Below are positions 10,381 through 18,836 of a DNA stretch of 20,000 bases, in pieces. The notes under the pieces were generated by a model. It was not told the DNA's origin, did not search any database, and was given only the letters and a program-made list of their open reading frames with translations. The stretch is from the NCBI GenBank assembly GCA_030674155.1, contig CM060316.1, positions 78,112,587-78,132,586 on the forward strand. The letters are read 5' to 3'. Positions within the stretch are counted from its first letter, which is position 1; every line of letters starts with the position of its first letter. A program made the position numbers and the translations under genes. This DNA comes from Stramonita haemastoma. Taxonomy: Eukaryota > Mollusca > Gastropoda > Neogastropoda > Muricidae.

Positions 10381-10697
10381 CTGCCAAAACAAAAAAAATA
10401 TCTTAGAATAGAGCAGAATAGCATAGCATAGAGTTGACTCTGTCGTGTTCTAAGTTTGTCTTTAAAACTGTAGATTAAGGTATAATTTCTGGCGCTGAAT
10501 TCGTCATCGTTATTCGCATACAAAAAATGCCGTTGATACTTTAATTCCAAGAAATGAAATTATTCAGATTTATCTTAAAACGGATTTTGCCTTTTTTTCT
10601 GTCGACACAATCTCAACTATCAAAGGCATTTTTAAGTCACGCCTGCTGCTTATTTACATGCTTACGTTTATTCATATAGTGATTAATGAGTTCACAC

Positions 10698-10878
10698 GTA
10701 AGTACTTGTGAAATGTTGAACAACTTGGTTCTTTGACATGGTAAAATATAGCGACCTGTTTCTCCCTGAAATGTAGAACATTGGCCAGCAATATTGGGCC
10801 TGTGTTCTGTTTGACCTCTTATTACGTGTTGTACATAATTGCACAGACACAGCTGTTCCTCACAGTTGAAAGGGTGAC
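10698..10878 (-). CDS. Tentative internal exon, cysteine-rich
   Basis: TTTGTGTGTTTCAG ending at 10879 is a good acceptor. The open segment begins HPFNCEEQLCLCNYVQHVIR, with a C-x4-C-x-C cluster, and continues to FNISQ. Donor choice is uncertain. GTACTT at 10705 leaves in phase 0, while GTGTGA at 10697 leaves in phase 2, which is the phase needed to join the 10380 segment. GTAAGC at 10665 is the strongest donor by sequence but does not keep the next frame open. The 3' boundary given is the phase-compatible one. No family recognised. Confidence 0.3.
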
Positions 10879-11009
10879 CTGAAACACACAAAATATGTAC
10901 AACATATGCACAGCTTTACAAGGAGAGTCTATCGCTATGTAGAATGTGAGCAACCTTCCTTCACCAACATGGCCCCTTTTCCAAAGAAGAATAAACCACA
11001 CACATACAC

Positions 11010-11224
11010 AACTAATGCAAACGTCGCACAGCCGATTTGCCTCCTCTCCTCTAGCATCACGACTATCGTTGCAGTCACAGACACAGCTACGTGTACACTC
11101 CTGTCCCATAGTCTTCAGTCCTGTGTCATCTGGCAGGTCTTGAGGTCCAAACTCTGGCTTTAAGACAAAAAACAGTGCTGACGAATTGGATTGAAGAACT
11201 GAATATGGACATACTCGGTATGGA
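11010..11224 (-). CDS. Tentative exon, cysteine-rich
   Basis: AATGTTTTCTGCTTCAG ending at 11225 is a good acceptor. The open segment reads PYRVCPYSVLQSNSSALFFV, then about 45 residues with a C-x3-C-x-C-x-C cluster (ECTRSCVCDCND, near 11080). The 3' boundary is weak: possible donors near 11022 (GTTTGC) and 11009 (GTGTGT) are poor. Only the latter has the phase needed for the next candidate exon. The clustered cysteines resemble extracellular modules in general, but I cannot name one. The frame stays open past the boundary into low-complexity sequence. Confidence 0.28.
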
Positions 11225-12094
11225 CTGAAGCAGAAAACATTGTCCTTAAATCTAAAATTTGAGCACATCATACTTGTTCATTTTCTTGTGTTTTGTTTCT
11301 GGTTTAAGATCTTCTTTAAAGATATAGTCGAAGAAATTGATATAAGAATTCCATGTTACTGTATCTTCATACTAAATATATGTCTCCACAGTTTAGTTTC
11401 AGTCATCAAGCATAAAAGGAAGGTTAATATTGATGTTCGCCACTGGCAGATTTGTTGTCGTTTATCATTCCCTGCTTTTGAAGGGGTTTCTTTGAATACT
11501 CTCAAATCTGTGTGGAGAAATATTTGCACATAAAAAGTTTTACCTGTTCATCATCATGTCTTTGATATATTTTCACGCTAAAATAACCACATCAGCACTA
11601 ACATTCAAAAACAAAGTTCTCTTGCGGTCCACACATGTAAGACTATCTACATTGATACCCTTTTAGGCAGACAATGCAATGCTACAAGTCTGTGGTAACT
11701 GAAATATGACAATTTCTGATTGTAGTTGACACCAACAAATGCTCAGAGTATTACTCAGACTGGAGCCCAGAGCATAAATGAAGCATCCACGGAAAGAAAG
11801 GTTTCTCATCCTTTGTCCTTTTTTTCATACTCACAGCTTCTCCACTGAAGTTTACAAGTGTCGGACTGGGCTGTTCACGCCATGTCTCCCACACGCCCTC
11901 TCTGCAGAATCTTAGTGACTTTGAACAAAGCACCACATCAAAGACCTCTGTTCTGAGATCAGGCTTCGTGTTCGGTCATTAAAAACAAATCTTCCTTTCC
12001 GTCCCTCAAGTCTCCTCGTGCGCTTAGCCCAGTCCTGCGAGTCTCAGACCGTGGTGCTCATCTGGGCGGGTTGCCTGGGCCCCCGCACTAATGG
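11225..12094. other. Stretch between tentative gene and receptor exon
   Basis: AT-rich, without a convincing gene. On the minus strand a short segment (about 11902-11837, encoding EGVWETWREQPSPTLVNFSG) lies between CTGCAG and a consensus donor, GTGAGTATG, but its exit phase does not match the next tentative exon, so it is noted only. The upper end (11995-12094) would be the 3' UTR of the receptor. Confidence 0.4.
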
Positions 12095-12170
12095 TCATAC
12101 CTCGCTGCTGACGTCCGACACGTTGGTCAGGCTGTGGCTGTGCTGCAGGTCAGCCCGGGACTTAGGTTGC
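12095..12170 (-). other. Alternative C-terminal frame of the receptor
   Basis: The annotated frame ends at 12127 after SPGLTCSTATA. The neighbouring frame, open through the same region, ends 32 bases later with DLQHSHSLTNVSDVSSEV, a Ser/Thr-rich tail whose last residues S-E-V fit a class I PDZ ligand. This looks more like a natural GPCR tail. A one-base indel near the CCCGGG at about 12156-12161 would switch frames. The end also reads GAG followed by GTATGA, so a splice donor cannot be excluded. Confidence 0.4.
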
Positions 12171-12921
12171 TGTGCGTGGAGTGGAAGGACACATAGGAGT
12201 GGGAGGTCTTGAACACGCTGCTGTTGGCCCCTTTCGGCTTGCGCGTGGGCTTCCGGCAGAAGATGGTGTCCAAAAAACGGCGGCGGAAGGTGGCCATGGA
12301 GAGGAAGTAGAGGTAGAAGTTGACGGCGTGGTTGATGTCGCTCAGCGAGTGCACCAGCTGCTTGACGAAGGCCATCTCCATCCACTCGTAGGAGCCGCTG
12401 GCCGTGCTCTTCTCCCAGTGCTCCGACACCAGGTAGAAGACGCTGTTGGGCAGCATGAGCGCCAGGAAGACCAGCGAGATGACGATCAGCATGGTGGTGA
12501 TCTGCTGCTGGTCCCGCATCCGCCGCGAGGACTGGTCGAAGTTGTTGGTCAGCTGCCGCTGCGTCTTGGAGGACATCTGCACGTTGATGATGATGAGCGT
12601 GTTGCTGGTGATGACCAGCAGGCAGGGCACGATGGCGTAGGCCAGGGCGTCGGCCCAGTACCAGTAGTCTTGAATGAAGCTGTGGAAGCTGGCCTGGAAG
12701 GCGCAGGACTTTTTCACGTCCTCCACCACGATGATGAAGAACACCGTGTTGAGGCTGAAGGTGGCGAAGAAGATGACGATGAGCACGATGGTGGCCTTCT
12801 TCTTGGAGTAGATGCGGCTGACCTTGAGGGGAAACCAGACGGCGATGAAGCGTTCCAAGGTCATGGCCACCAGAATCCAGCTGGCCAGGATGGAGAAGAA
12901 GTTGCCGTTGAAGAGGAGCAT
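12127..12921 (-). CDS. Terminal exon of a class A GPCR, neuropeptide-receptor-like (partial)
   Basis: This exon encodes 264 residues from mid-TM3 to the C-terminus of a rhodopsin-like receptor that would sit in the plasma membrane and couple to G proteins. A pyrimidine-rich run (CCTCCCTCCTG...) ending in GTGTGCAG at 12922 is the acceptor. The ATG there is probably an internal codon. Residues below are exon-relative. TM3 is about 1-22, followed by E23-R24-F25 in place of DRY, then W-F-P-L-K. TM4 is about 43-66 and lacks the usual Trp. ECL2 has Cys73, expected to pair with a TM3 cysteine in the preceding exon. TM5 (about 90-114) has Pro99. TM6 (about 139-165) has F-L-A-L-M-L-P158 in place of CWxP. 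TM7 (about 186-208) has N197-H-A-V-N201-F-Y-L-Y205, so Pro of NPxxY is replaced by Phe, as in FMRFamide/TRH-receptor-like peptide receptors. Basic helix 8 follows, with Cys222. Ligand unknown. TM1-TM2 are missing. GC content is far above the flanks. Confidence 0.88.
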   Translation of the reverse strand: MLLFNGNFFSILASWILVAMTLERFIAVWFPLKVSRIYSKKKATIVLIVIFFATFSLNTVFFIIVVEDVKKSCAFQASFHSFIQDYWYWADALAYAIVPCLLVITSNTLIIINVQMSSKTQRQLTNNFDQSSRRMRDQQQITTMLIVISLVFLALMLPNSVFYLVSEHWEKSTASGSYEWMEMAFVKQLVHSLSDINHAVNFYLYFLSMATFRRRFLDTIFCRKPTRKPKGANSSVFKTSHSYVSFHSTHSNLSPGLTCSTATA

Positions 12922-13251
12922 CTGCACACACACAGAGCACAGGAGGGAGGTGTTTAGAACGGCCAGCGCTGTCTGAACGTCACTGTACAGGTGTTTGCTT
13001 CGGAGAATGGGGGGCATGCTAATTTTGCCAGGAATGAGATCATAAAAAGTTAGCAGAAAAAGGCATCCGGAAATCGAGTGGACGCAGCCCAGCCCCGTTA
13101 GAGTGTGAATACTTAAGAGTCAAAACTCCTGAGAGAACGGGGCTCTTCTTAAAAGACCTTTTGCAGTTCAGTTTCTCTAGAGTCTCTGTCATCTTGCTGC
13201 TGTGGATTCTTTCCTGCGCAGTAAATATTTCTCAACTTATTAAAAAACTAG

Positions 13252-13264
13252 TAAAAGGTAAAGG
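13252..13264 (+). repeat. Left target-site duplication of SINE C
   Basis: TAAAAGGTAAAGG at 13252-13264 is repeated exactly at 13554-13566 and brackets SINE C. Confidence 0.75.
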
Positions 13265-13553
13265 CAGCCGTCGCTGTAGTCTAGTGGTTAGGGCGTTGGA
13301 CTCGTAATCTAAAGGTTGCGGGTTCGATCCCAGCTTTAGGCTATGGCGTTGTGCCCTTGGAAACGGCACTTTACGGCGATTTTCTCACCCCACCCAGGTG
13401 TAAAAGGGTACCAACCTTGTGTTGGGGCTTAACCCTGCGATAGACTGGCGTCCTATCCAGGGGGAGGGAGTCTATGACTCTCAGTCGCTTAACGCCACAG
13501 AAACCGGGATAAGCACCGGCCTGATGTGCCTTAGGCTCGGGACAGACTTTAAC
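13265..13553 (+). mobile_element. tRNA-derived SINE, family C, full length
   Basis: The head (from 13267) has the A box TGTAGTCTAGTGGTTAGG and a perfect B box GGTTCGATCCC (13321-13331). A recognisable anticodon arm has stem TTGGA/TCTAA and loop CTCGTAA, so the ancestor may be a tRNA-Thr(CGT). The body includes TGCCCTTGGAAACGGCACTT and CAGGTGTAAAAGGGTACC, a central block of the kind seen in many marine-invertebrate SINEs. It is flanked by an exact 13-bp direct repeat, which is direct evidence of retrotransposition. It lies in what should be the receptor's intron, antisense to the gene. The tail has no long poly-A. Confidence 0.85.
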
Positions 13554-13566
13554 TAAAAGGTAAAGG
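13554..13566 (+). repeat. Right target-site duplication of SINE C
   Basis: Exact second copy of the 13-bp sequence at 13252-13264. It is also part of the tail of SINE D, so the insertion target was that tail. Confidence 0.75.
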
Positions 13567-13852
13567 TGTCCCATAACATATTATGTGGTTGTAGGGGAGC
13601 GAGGTGTTAGAGACCTTACTTCTCTAGGGGCCAGAATATGGAGGGCGGCGCCCATCTCCTTCGCTCACTGCTTTACCTTCCCTGACCCTGAAGAGGTCAG
13701 CAGGTACCCATTTACAGCTAGGTAAACTGGGGGACTGTACTGAAGCTTAGGCGCGCAAACGGTCATCCATCCAACTGGTAACCATGCTCGATACTGCTTA
13801 ACCTTAGCTTGGGGAACGCAAGTGCTCTGACTACTGAGCTATCCCGTCCCCC
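13567..13852 (-). mobile_element. tRNA-derived SINE, family D
   Basis: On the minus strand the element starts near 13852 with GGGACGGGATAGCTCAGTAG, a tRNA 5' end with a canonical A box (TAGCTCAGTAG, then TCAGAGC). The B box is decayed (a GGTTAAGCAGTATCGAGC region). The body includes CAGTTTACCTAGCTGTAAAT directly followed by GGGTACC, a block shared in form with SINE C (GTGTAAAAGGGTACC), then GATGGGCGCCGCCCTCCATA. The element ends toward AATATGTTATGGGACACCTT and TACC. The end of its tail appears to lie on the far side of SINE C. Confidence 0.7.
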
Positions 13853-14007
13853 GAGTCGTTCGACATTTTTCTTTGCAATTAATACAGCATAGGGTAGGTT
13901 TTTTTTGATTGTTTCAAATTATTTGATTTATTTGCCAATTTCTCCTGCCATCGTCTATCTTCTTTTCAAACCTGTGATTATTCTTTCTTATTCTTTCTAC
14001 GACACCA

Positions 14008-14027
14008 CAACACACACACACACACAC

Positions 14028-14065
<38 letters not shown>

Positions 14066-14130
14066 ACACACACACACAACAAACACACACACACAACCAC
14101 GCACGCAGGCACGCACACACACACACAGAT
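14008..14130. repeat. (AC)n microsatellite, interrupted
   Basis: AC repeats with AACAC and ACCAC interruptions, ending in ACGCACGCAGGCACGCAC. Confidence 0.95.
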
Positions 14131-14189
14131 ATTAGTTTTTTCTCTCTTTCTGGTAGTATTCTCTCTCTATTTTTGTGATATTAATCTAA

Positions 14190-14626
<437 letters not shown>

Positions 14627-14639
14627 CTCTCTCTCTCTC

Positions 14640-15039
14640 AAATTTACATCAGTTAGACATAATACTATCAATAGGCTGCTTTCCAGCATTATTTGCTCTA
14701 TAAATGCAAAAACTCACATATTCACACACACAAATTTCACTCCTATGAATGTTAATATAATTCATAAAAATGATGCTGAAGGTGATGAAGATAATGGTGA
14801 TGAATGTTTGGATTGTAATCACCGAAAGTGATGGCGCTCTTAGTCAAGGCTGTGTTGAGGAGGATGTGAACGACAAGGCTGTTAGTCGTATGTGATGTAT
14901 TATAATGTGCTGTATTTCTAGACAACTGATTGAAGTTTTTTTTCCCGTCTGCTTGTTACACTCCCCTTTGCCAATTTCACTTGTGTTTCTTTGCACTTGT
15001 GGTATCTGCTATCCCCGAAGTCGGAAATAGGCTACCGTC
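14640..15039. other. AT-rich stretch, no gene recognised
   Basis: Probably receptor intron. A loosely ATG/GATGA-rich part (about 14770-14870) is visible but has no clear repeat unit. Confidence 0.5.
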
Positions 15040-15070
15040 ATGAGTGTGTGTGTGTGTGTGTGTGTTGTGT

Positions 15071-15160
<90 letters not shown>

Positions 15161-15206
15161 CGTGCGAGCGTGCTGCGTGTGTGTGTGTGTGTGGGGGGGG
15201 GGGGGG
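15040..15206. repeat. (GT)n microsatellite ending in poly-G
   Basis: GT repeats with a few interruptions (15043-15192), then about 14 G residues. On the plus strand it is complementary to the AC tracts at 14008-14130 and 15689-15768. Confidence 0.96.
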
Positions 15207-15688
15207 AGGTGCAAAAAAGTCGCATACGCAAAATCTCACTATTTGGTGAATCTGAGAGTTCTAGCCAAGGAACAAACAAAACTGGTGGCGTAGAGTAAAC
15301 ACATATTCTGCTTTCATTGATATTCACCTGTGAAAAAATAAACCGAAAAATATAAACGGAAACTAAAAACATTGCGATCTATGGCACTACAGGATATCAG
15401 AATCCCCGTAAGCAAAAAATGTCATGGGAAGTAATTCCACACTCTTGCATCCATTACAATAAGGATAATCGAACCTGAACAACAAGAAAAAAAAAGGAAA
15501 AAAAAAACCGAAGAAAAATAAATGATCCTAGAGAAAGAGGGAAAAACTGAAGGTTGGAGAAAAGAATGCTGGCAAAAATATTCACTGACATATATCTGCA
15601 AAATCGAATTTCTCAATTCAACGGTAAAAACAACACGAGTGCGTCTAACGTAAATTAATTACATTGGGAGAAGAACAAAAACCAAAAC
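15207..15688. other. AT-rich stretch, no gene recognised
   Basis: A-rich runs around 15484-15510. No domain-bearing frame and no recognised element. Confidence 0.5.
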
Positions 15689-15689
15689 T

Positions 15690-15771
<82 letters not shown>

Positions 15772-15939
15772 CCTCACCCTCCGCCCAACTACGTGCACGT
15801 ACACACGCTTGCCCACACGCATGGACATGCGCATTTTGCGGTCGCGTGCGTGTGCGCGCGCGCACATGCACGCACCTATATACATATAAACTCATGGCAA
15901 TACACGCGCATGTGCAAACACACAATGCAAGTCCGCTTT

Positions 15940-15989
<50 letters not shown>

Positions 15990-16070
15990 CACACACACAC
16001 ACACACACACGCAACACACACACGCACACACCCACAACACACACACACGCACACACACACACACACACAG
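15689..16070. repeat. Two (AC)n blocks with a degenerate AC/GC middle
   Basis: A pure AC block (about 15691-15768) is followed by an irregular ACGCAC/GCGCGC segment (about 15790-15880) and unique bases. A second AC block with GCAACAC interruptions follows (about 15942-16070). Confidence 0.95.
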
Positions 16071-17159
16071 AGTAAATGCACAAGGATAGATCGAAGAAGA
16101 AAGGGAAAATCATAAAAAGCTAACGCATAGTTCTTTCATTCAACAAAAAATGTATCGATATTGAAATATAAAAAATTAAGATAGTTAAGGGGAAAAACTC
16201 CAATAAACCCGACTCAGATTTTTTGAAACCAAAAAATGTGATAGCCAAAACACGTTCTGTTTTTTGGAGAAAAAAATTAGAAGCTCTCATTAAGATTCTT
16301 GAAACATTAGAACTTAACAAGATCTGGTTGGATTTTTGCATTAGGTATTTGGTTTTAGATTTTCAGTTTGTTGTTGATGATGAAGTTTTTACAGATGCCA
16401 ATGGGAAGAATCCATGTGCTGCCTTCTGCGTGCATTCACACACGTGACCTTAGTCTGAAGTCTCATCCGAAGGAGAGAGAACACTGAGCACTGAACACTA
16501 AAACTGTTTAATGCACATCGGCTTTGGCCACAATACATTTCAAGGTGCTAGGGTGGAAAGAGGAAAAAAAGCCAACCAACAAACCAACAACACATACCAT
16601 TAATTTATTCTCAAAGCTTTGTTTAGACCTCGGCAACACAAAAAATGTACACCCATCCATACATGCACATTCCATAAACACGAATGAAGTGGTGACTGAG
16701 CCCAAAATGCGTCAAACAGTTCAGATGTCTTCATTCATTTAGCCTGCTTCTAAGAAGACCACCCGAGTCCAATATCACCTGGATAACAAAAACTGATTTT
16801 GACGCAATCTGCATTGTTCTTATCCCATTAAAAAAACCATCAAGTACAGCATCCATCGAGTTAGTTGAAATGAATCGTATTCACATGCTGCTATTTATTC
16901 AGAAAGAAGTCTCTACTAAATACAATTTTGCCGGGCCATAAGTTGATACAATGCAATGACATTTTCTTTTTTGCATATGCAAAAAGCAGCAACAGTTACA
17001 TATTTTGCATACAACATTTGATGCCCAGAAGCAATGGCCACCATTGCATGCATAGTGACTTCAGTAATACCCTCTGGATCGACTGTAGCATAAAAACTCA
17101 TTGAAGTCAGACTGTAGTACACAGAATATTCCCTCTGAGCATCATCACAAACACAGCAT
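16071..17159. other. AT-rich stretch with a possible SINE A core scrap
   Basis: No gene recognised. GAAGTCTCATCCGAAGGAG near 16457 resembles the reverse complement of the SINE A core (AAAGTCTCATCCGAAAGACT region near 14397-14415), so a small minus-strand scrap may be present. A 68-codon minus frame (16916-17122) looks compositionally protein-like but has no domain I can name. Confidence 0.4.
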
Positions 17160-17173
17160 CAAAGAGAGAGAGA

Positions 17174-17256
<83 letters not shown>

Positions 17257-17627
17257 CAGAGAAGAGACAGAGAGAGAGGAGAGAGAAGAGAAGAGAAAGA
17301 GAGGGGAGGAGAGAGAGACTGAAGAGACGAGCGCGAGAGCAGAGACCGAAAAGCCAGAACAAAGACAAAACAAAAACACACTCACACACACACATACACA
17401 CAACACACACACACACACACACACACACCACACACAACACACACTCCACCTCACTCAGCACACCACACATCGCACGCACGCACACTCACACACACGACGC
17501 GCGCACACACAAACAATTGCATACATCTCACACCCAGGGAGCATACACACGCACGATAACGACAGCAGCCACACCCACCTCCGCGCGCGCAACACACCAC
17601 ACACCCCCCCACACACACACACACACA

Positions 17628-17672
<45 letters not shown>

Positions 17673-17692
17673 CTCTCTCCCTCTTTTCTCTT

Positions 17693-17734
<42 letters not shown>

Positions 17735-17800
17735 CACACACAAACACACACACAACATACAAAACAAACAACACACACACGCGCGCGCGCGCGCCGCGCT
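17160..17800. repeat. Compound microsatellite: AG, AC, TC, AC, GC
   Basis: AG repeats (17162-17250, then broken AG to about 17325) are followed by AC blocks (about 17382-17450 and 17600-17668), TC (17669-17705), AC (17706-17757) and a GC block (about 17780-17797). Every long frame through it is a Cys-Val, His-Thr or Arg-Glu repeat artefact. Confidence 0.95.
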
Positions 17801-18028
17801 GACATGCACTCACGTGCACGCATACACAGAAGCGACCCATTATTTCCTTTTTTTAATTCCGTGGGTAATCTTCCAGCTTAAACTTTGAAATCATTCACTT
17901 AGTTGAGTGTTCTTGTTCTAATTGAGTGCATGTCGTCATTGATTTATTCCTGCAATAGGCTCTTAGGTTTCAACTTTGGCCTGGGCAGATTTTAGGAACT
18001 GCTGAAATGAGTTTAGCCTGAAAATGTA

Positions 18029-18029
<1 letters not shown>

Positions 18030-18059
<30 letters not shown>

Positions 18060-18061
18060 TG

Positions 18062-18109
<48 letters not shown>

Positions 18110-18160
18110 TAGTAGCAGCAGCAGCAGCAGCAGCAGCAGAGCAGAGCAGCAGCAGAGTAG

Positions 18161-18197
<37 letters not shown>

Positions 18198-18520
18198 AAG
18201 TAGTAGTAGTAGTAAAGAGAAGAGAGAAGAAGAAGAAGAAGAAAGAGAAGAGAGAGAAGAGAAGAAAGAGAAGAAGAGGAGGGGAGGAGGAGGAGAGAGA
18301 GAGAGAAGAGTAAGAAGAAAAGAAGAGAAGAAGAAGAAGAAGAGAAGAGAGAGGTAGAGGAGGAAGTAGGTAGTAGGAAGAGGAGGAGGAGTAGAGGAGG
18401 AGAGAGGAGAAGTAGAAGAAGAAGTGAAGAGAAGATAGAAGAAAGAAGAAGAAGAGAAGAAGAGAGAAGAAAAGAAAAAGAAAAGAAGAAGAATAGGAGA
18501 AGAGAAGACGTGAAGAGGCT
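18030..18520. repeat. Long homopurine-rich tract, AG/AGC/AGT/AAG units
   Basis: AG dinucleotides (18030-18110) pass into AGC triplets (about 18113-18150) and AGT triplets (about 18158-18213). About 300 bp of irregular A/G sequence follows, with only scattered T and rare C. The minus strand is correspondingly pyrimidine-rich and reads as Ser/Leu/Phe frames of up to 203 codons, which are not genes. Confidence 0.95.
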
Positions 18521-18766
18521 ATTCTTCCAAAAGTGTAAAGCCACATGAATATGCGAGAATGAAGGTAAAGACAAAATGGATTATCAGCAATAAGACACAA
18601 TTGAACAAATGAAATCAGTTCAACACAGACATGATAGAATTAAACTGAGCAGAGTACCACAACCCCCAGTAGCAATGGACTTGCATTGATTACGTCATAA
18701 GTCACTGTTAGTTAGTCGACACTATGATCCGAGAATCAGACAAAAATATTTCTCTACAACTTTACT
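18521..18766. other. Stretch without recognised feature
   Basis: Ordinary AT-rich DNA following the purine tract. No gene or repeat seen. Confidence 0.5.
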
Positions 18767-18836
18767 AAATATGATATATTTCTGAGAACTGAAGACAATG
18801 AATTGTCTTCACAACTCTCGAAATATCGATATATTT
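18767..18836. repeat. Imperfect 70-bp foldback
   Basis: GAAGACAAT (18791-18799) and ATTGTCTTC (18802-18810) are perfect reverse complements separated by two bases. Pairing continues imperfectly outward: AAATATGATATATTTC on the left against GAAATATCGATATATTT on the right. Arms are about 34 bp with a few mismatches and small offsets. Confidence 0.7.

Noticed and set aside
11837..11902. Extra exon on the minus strand ending at GTGAGTATG
   Set aside because: The donor is good and the acceptor CTGCAG fair, but exit phase 0 does not fit the next tentative exon and the peptide shows no domain.
12095..12957. Long overlapping frames opposite and beside the receptor exon (261 codons plus strand 12172-12957; 281 codons minus strand 12095-12940)
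   Set aside because: They are shadows of the GC-rich coding exon. Their translations are low-complexity (Gly/Val/Glu/Asp or His/Gln/Leu/Pro rich), whereas the chosen frame has seven-helix motifs. Only the last part of the other minus frame is kept, as a possible tail.
13267..13340. Functional tRNA-Thr gene
   Set aside because: A and B boxes and an anticodon arm are present, but the 3' acceptor strand does not pair with the 5' GCCGTCG. The T stem has a mismatch and a SINE body follows with a target-site duplication, so this is a SINE head.
16916..17122. 68-codon minus-strand frame with protein-like composition
   Set aside because: No splice acceptor I trust, no recognised domain and a stop on both sides. 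Left unannotated until a search shows conservation.
18767..18836. microRNA precursor
   Set aside because: The centre is only two bases, so a usual terminal loop is missing. No independent support.
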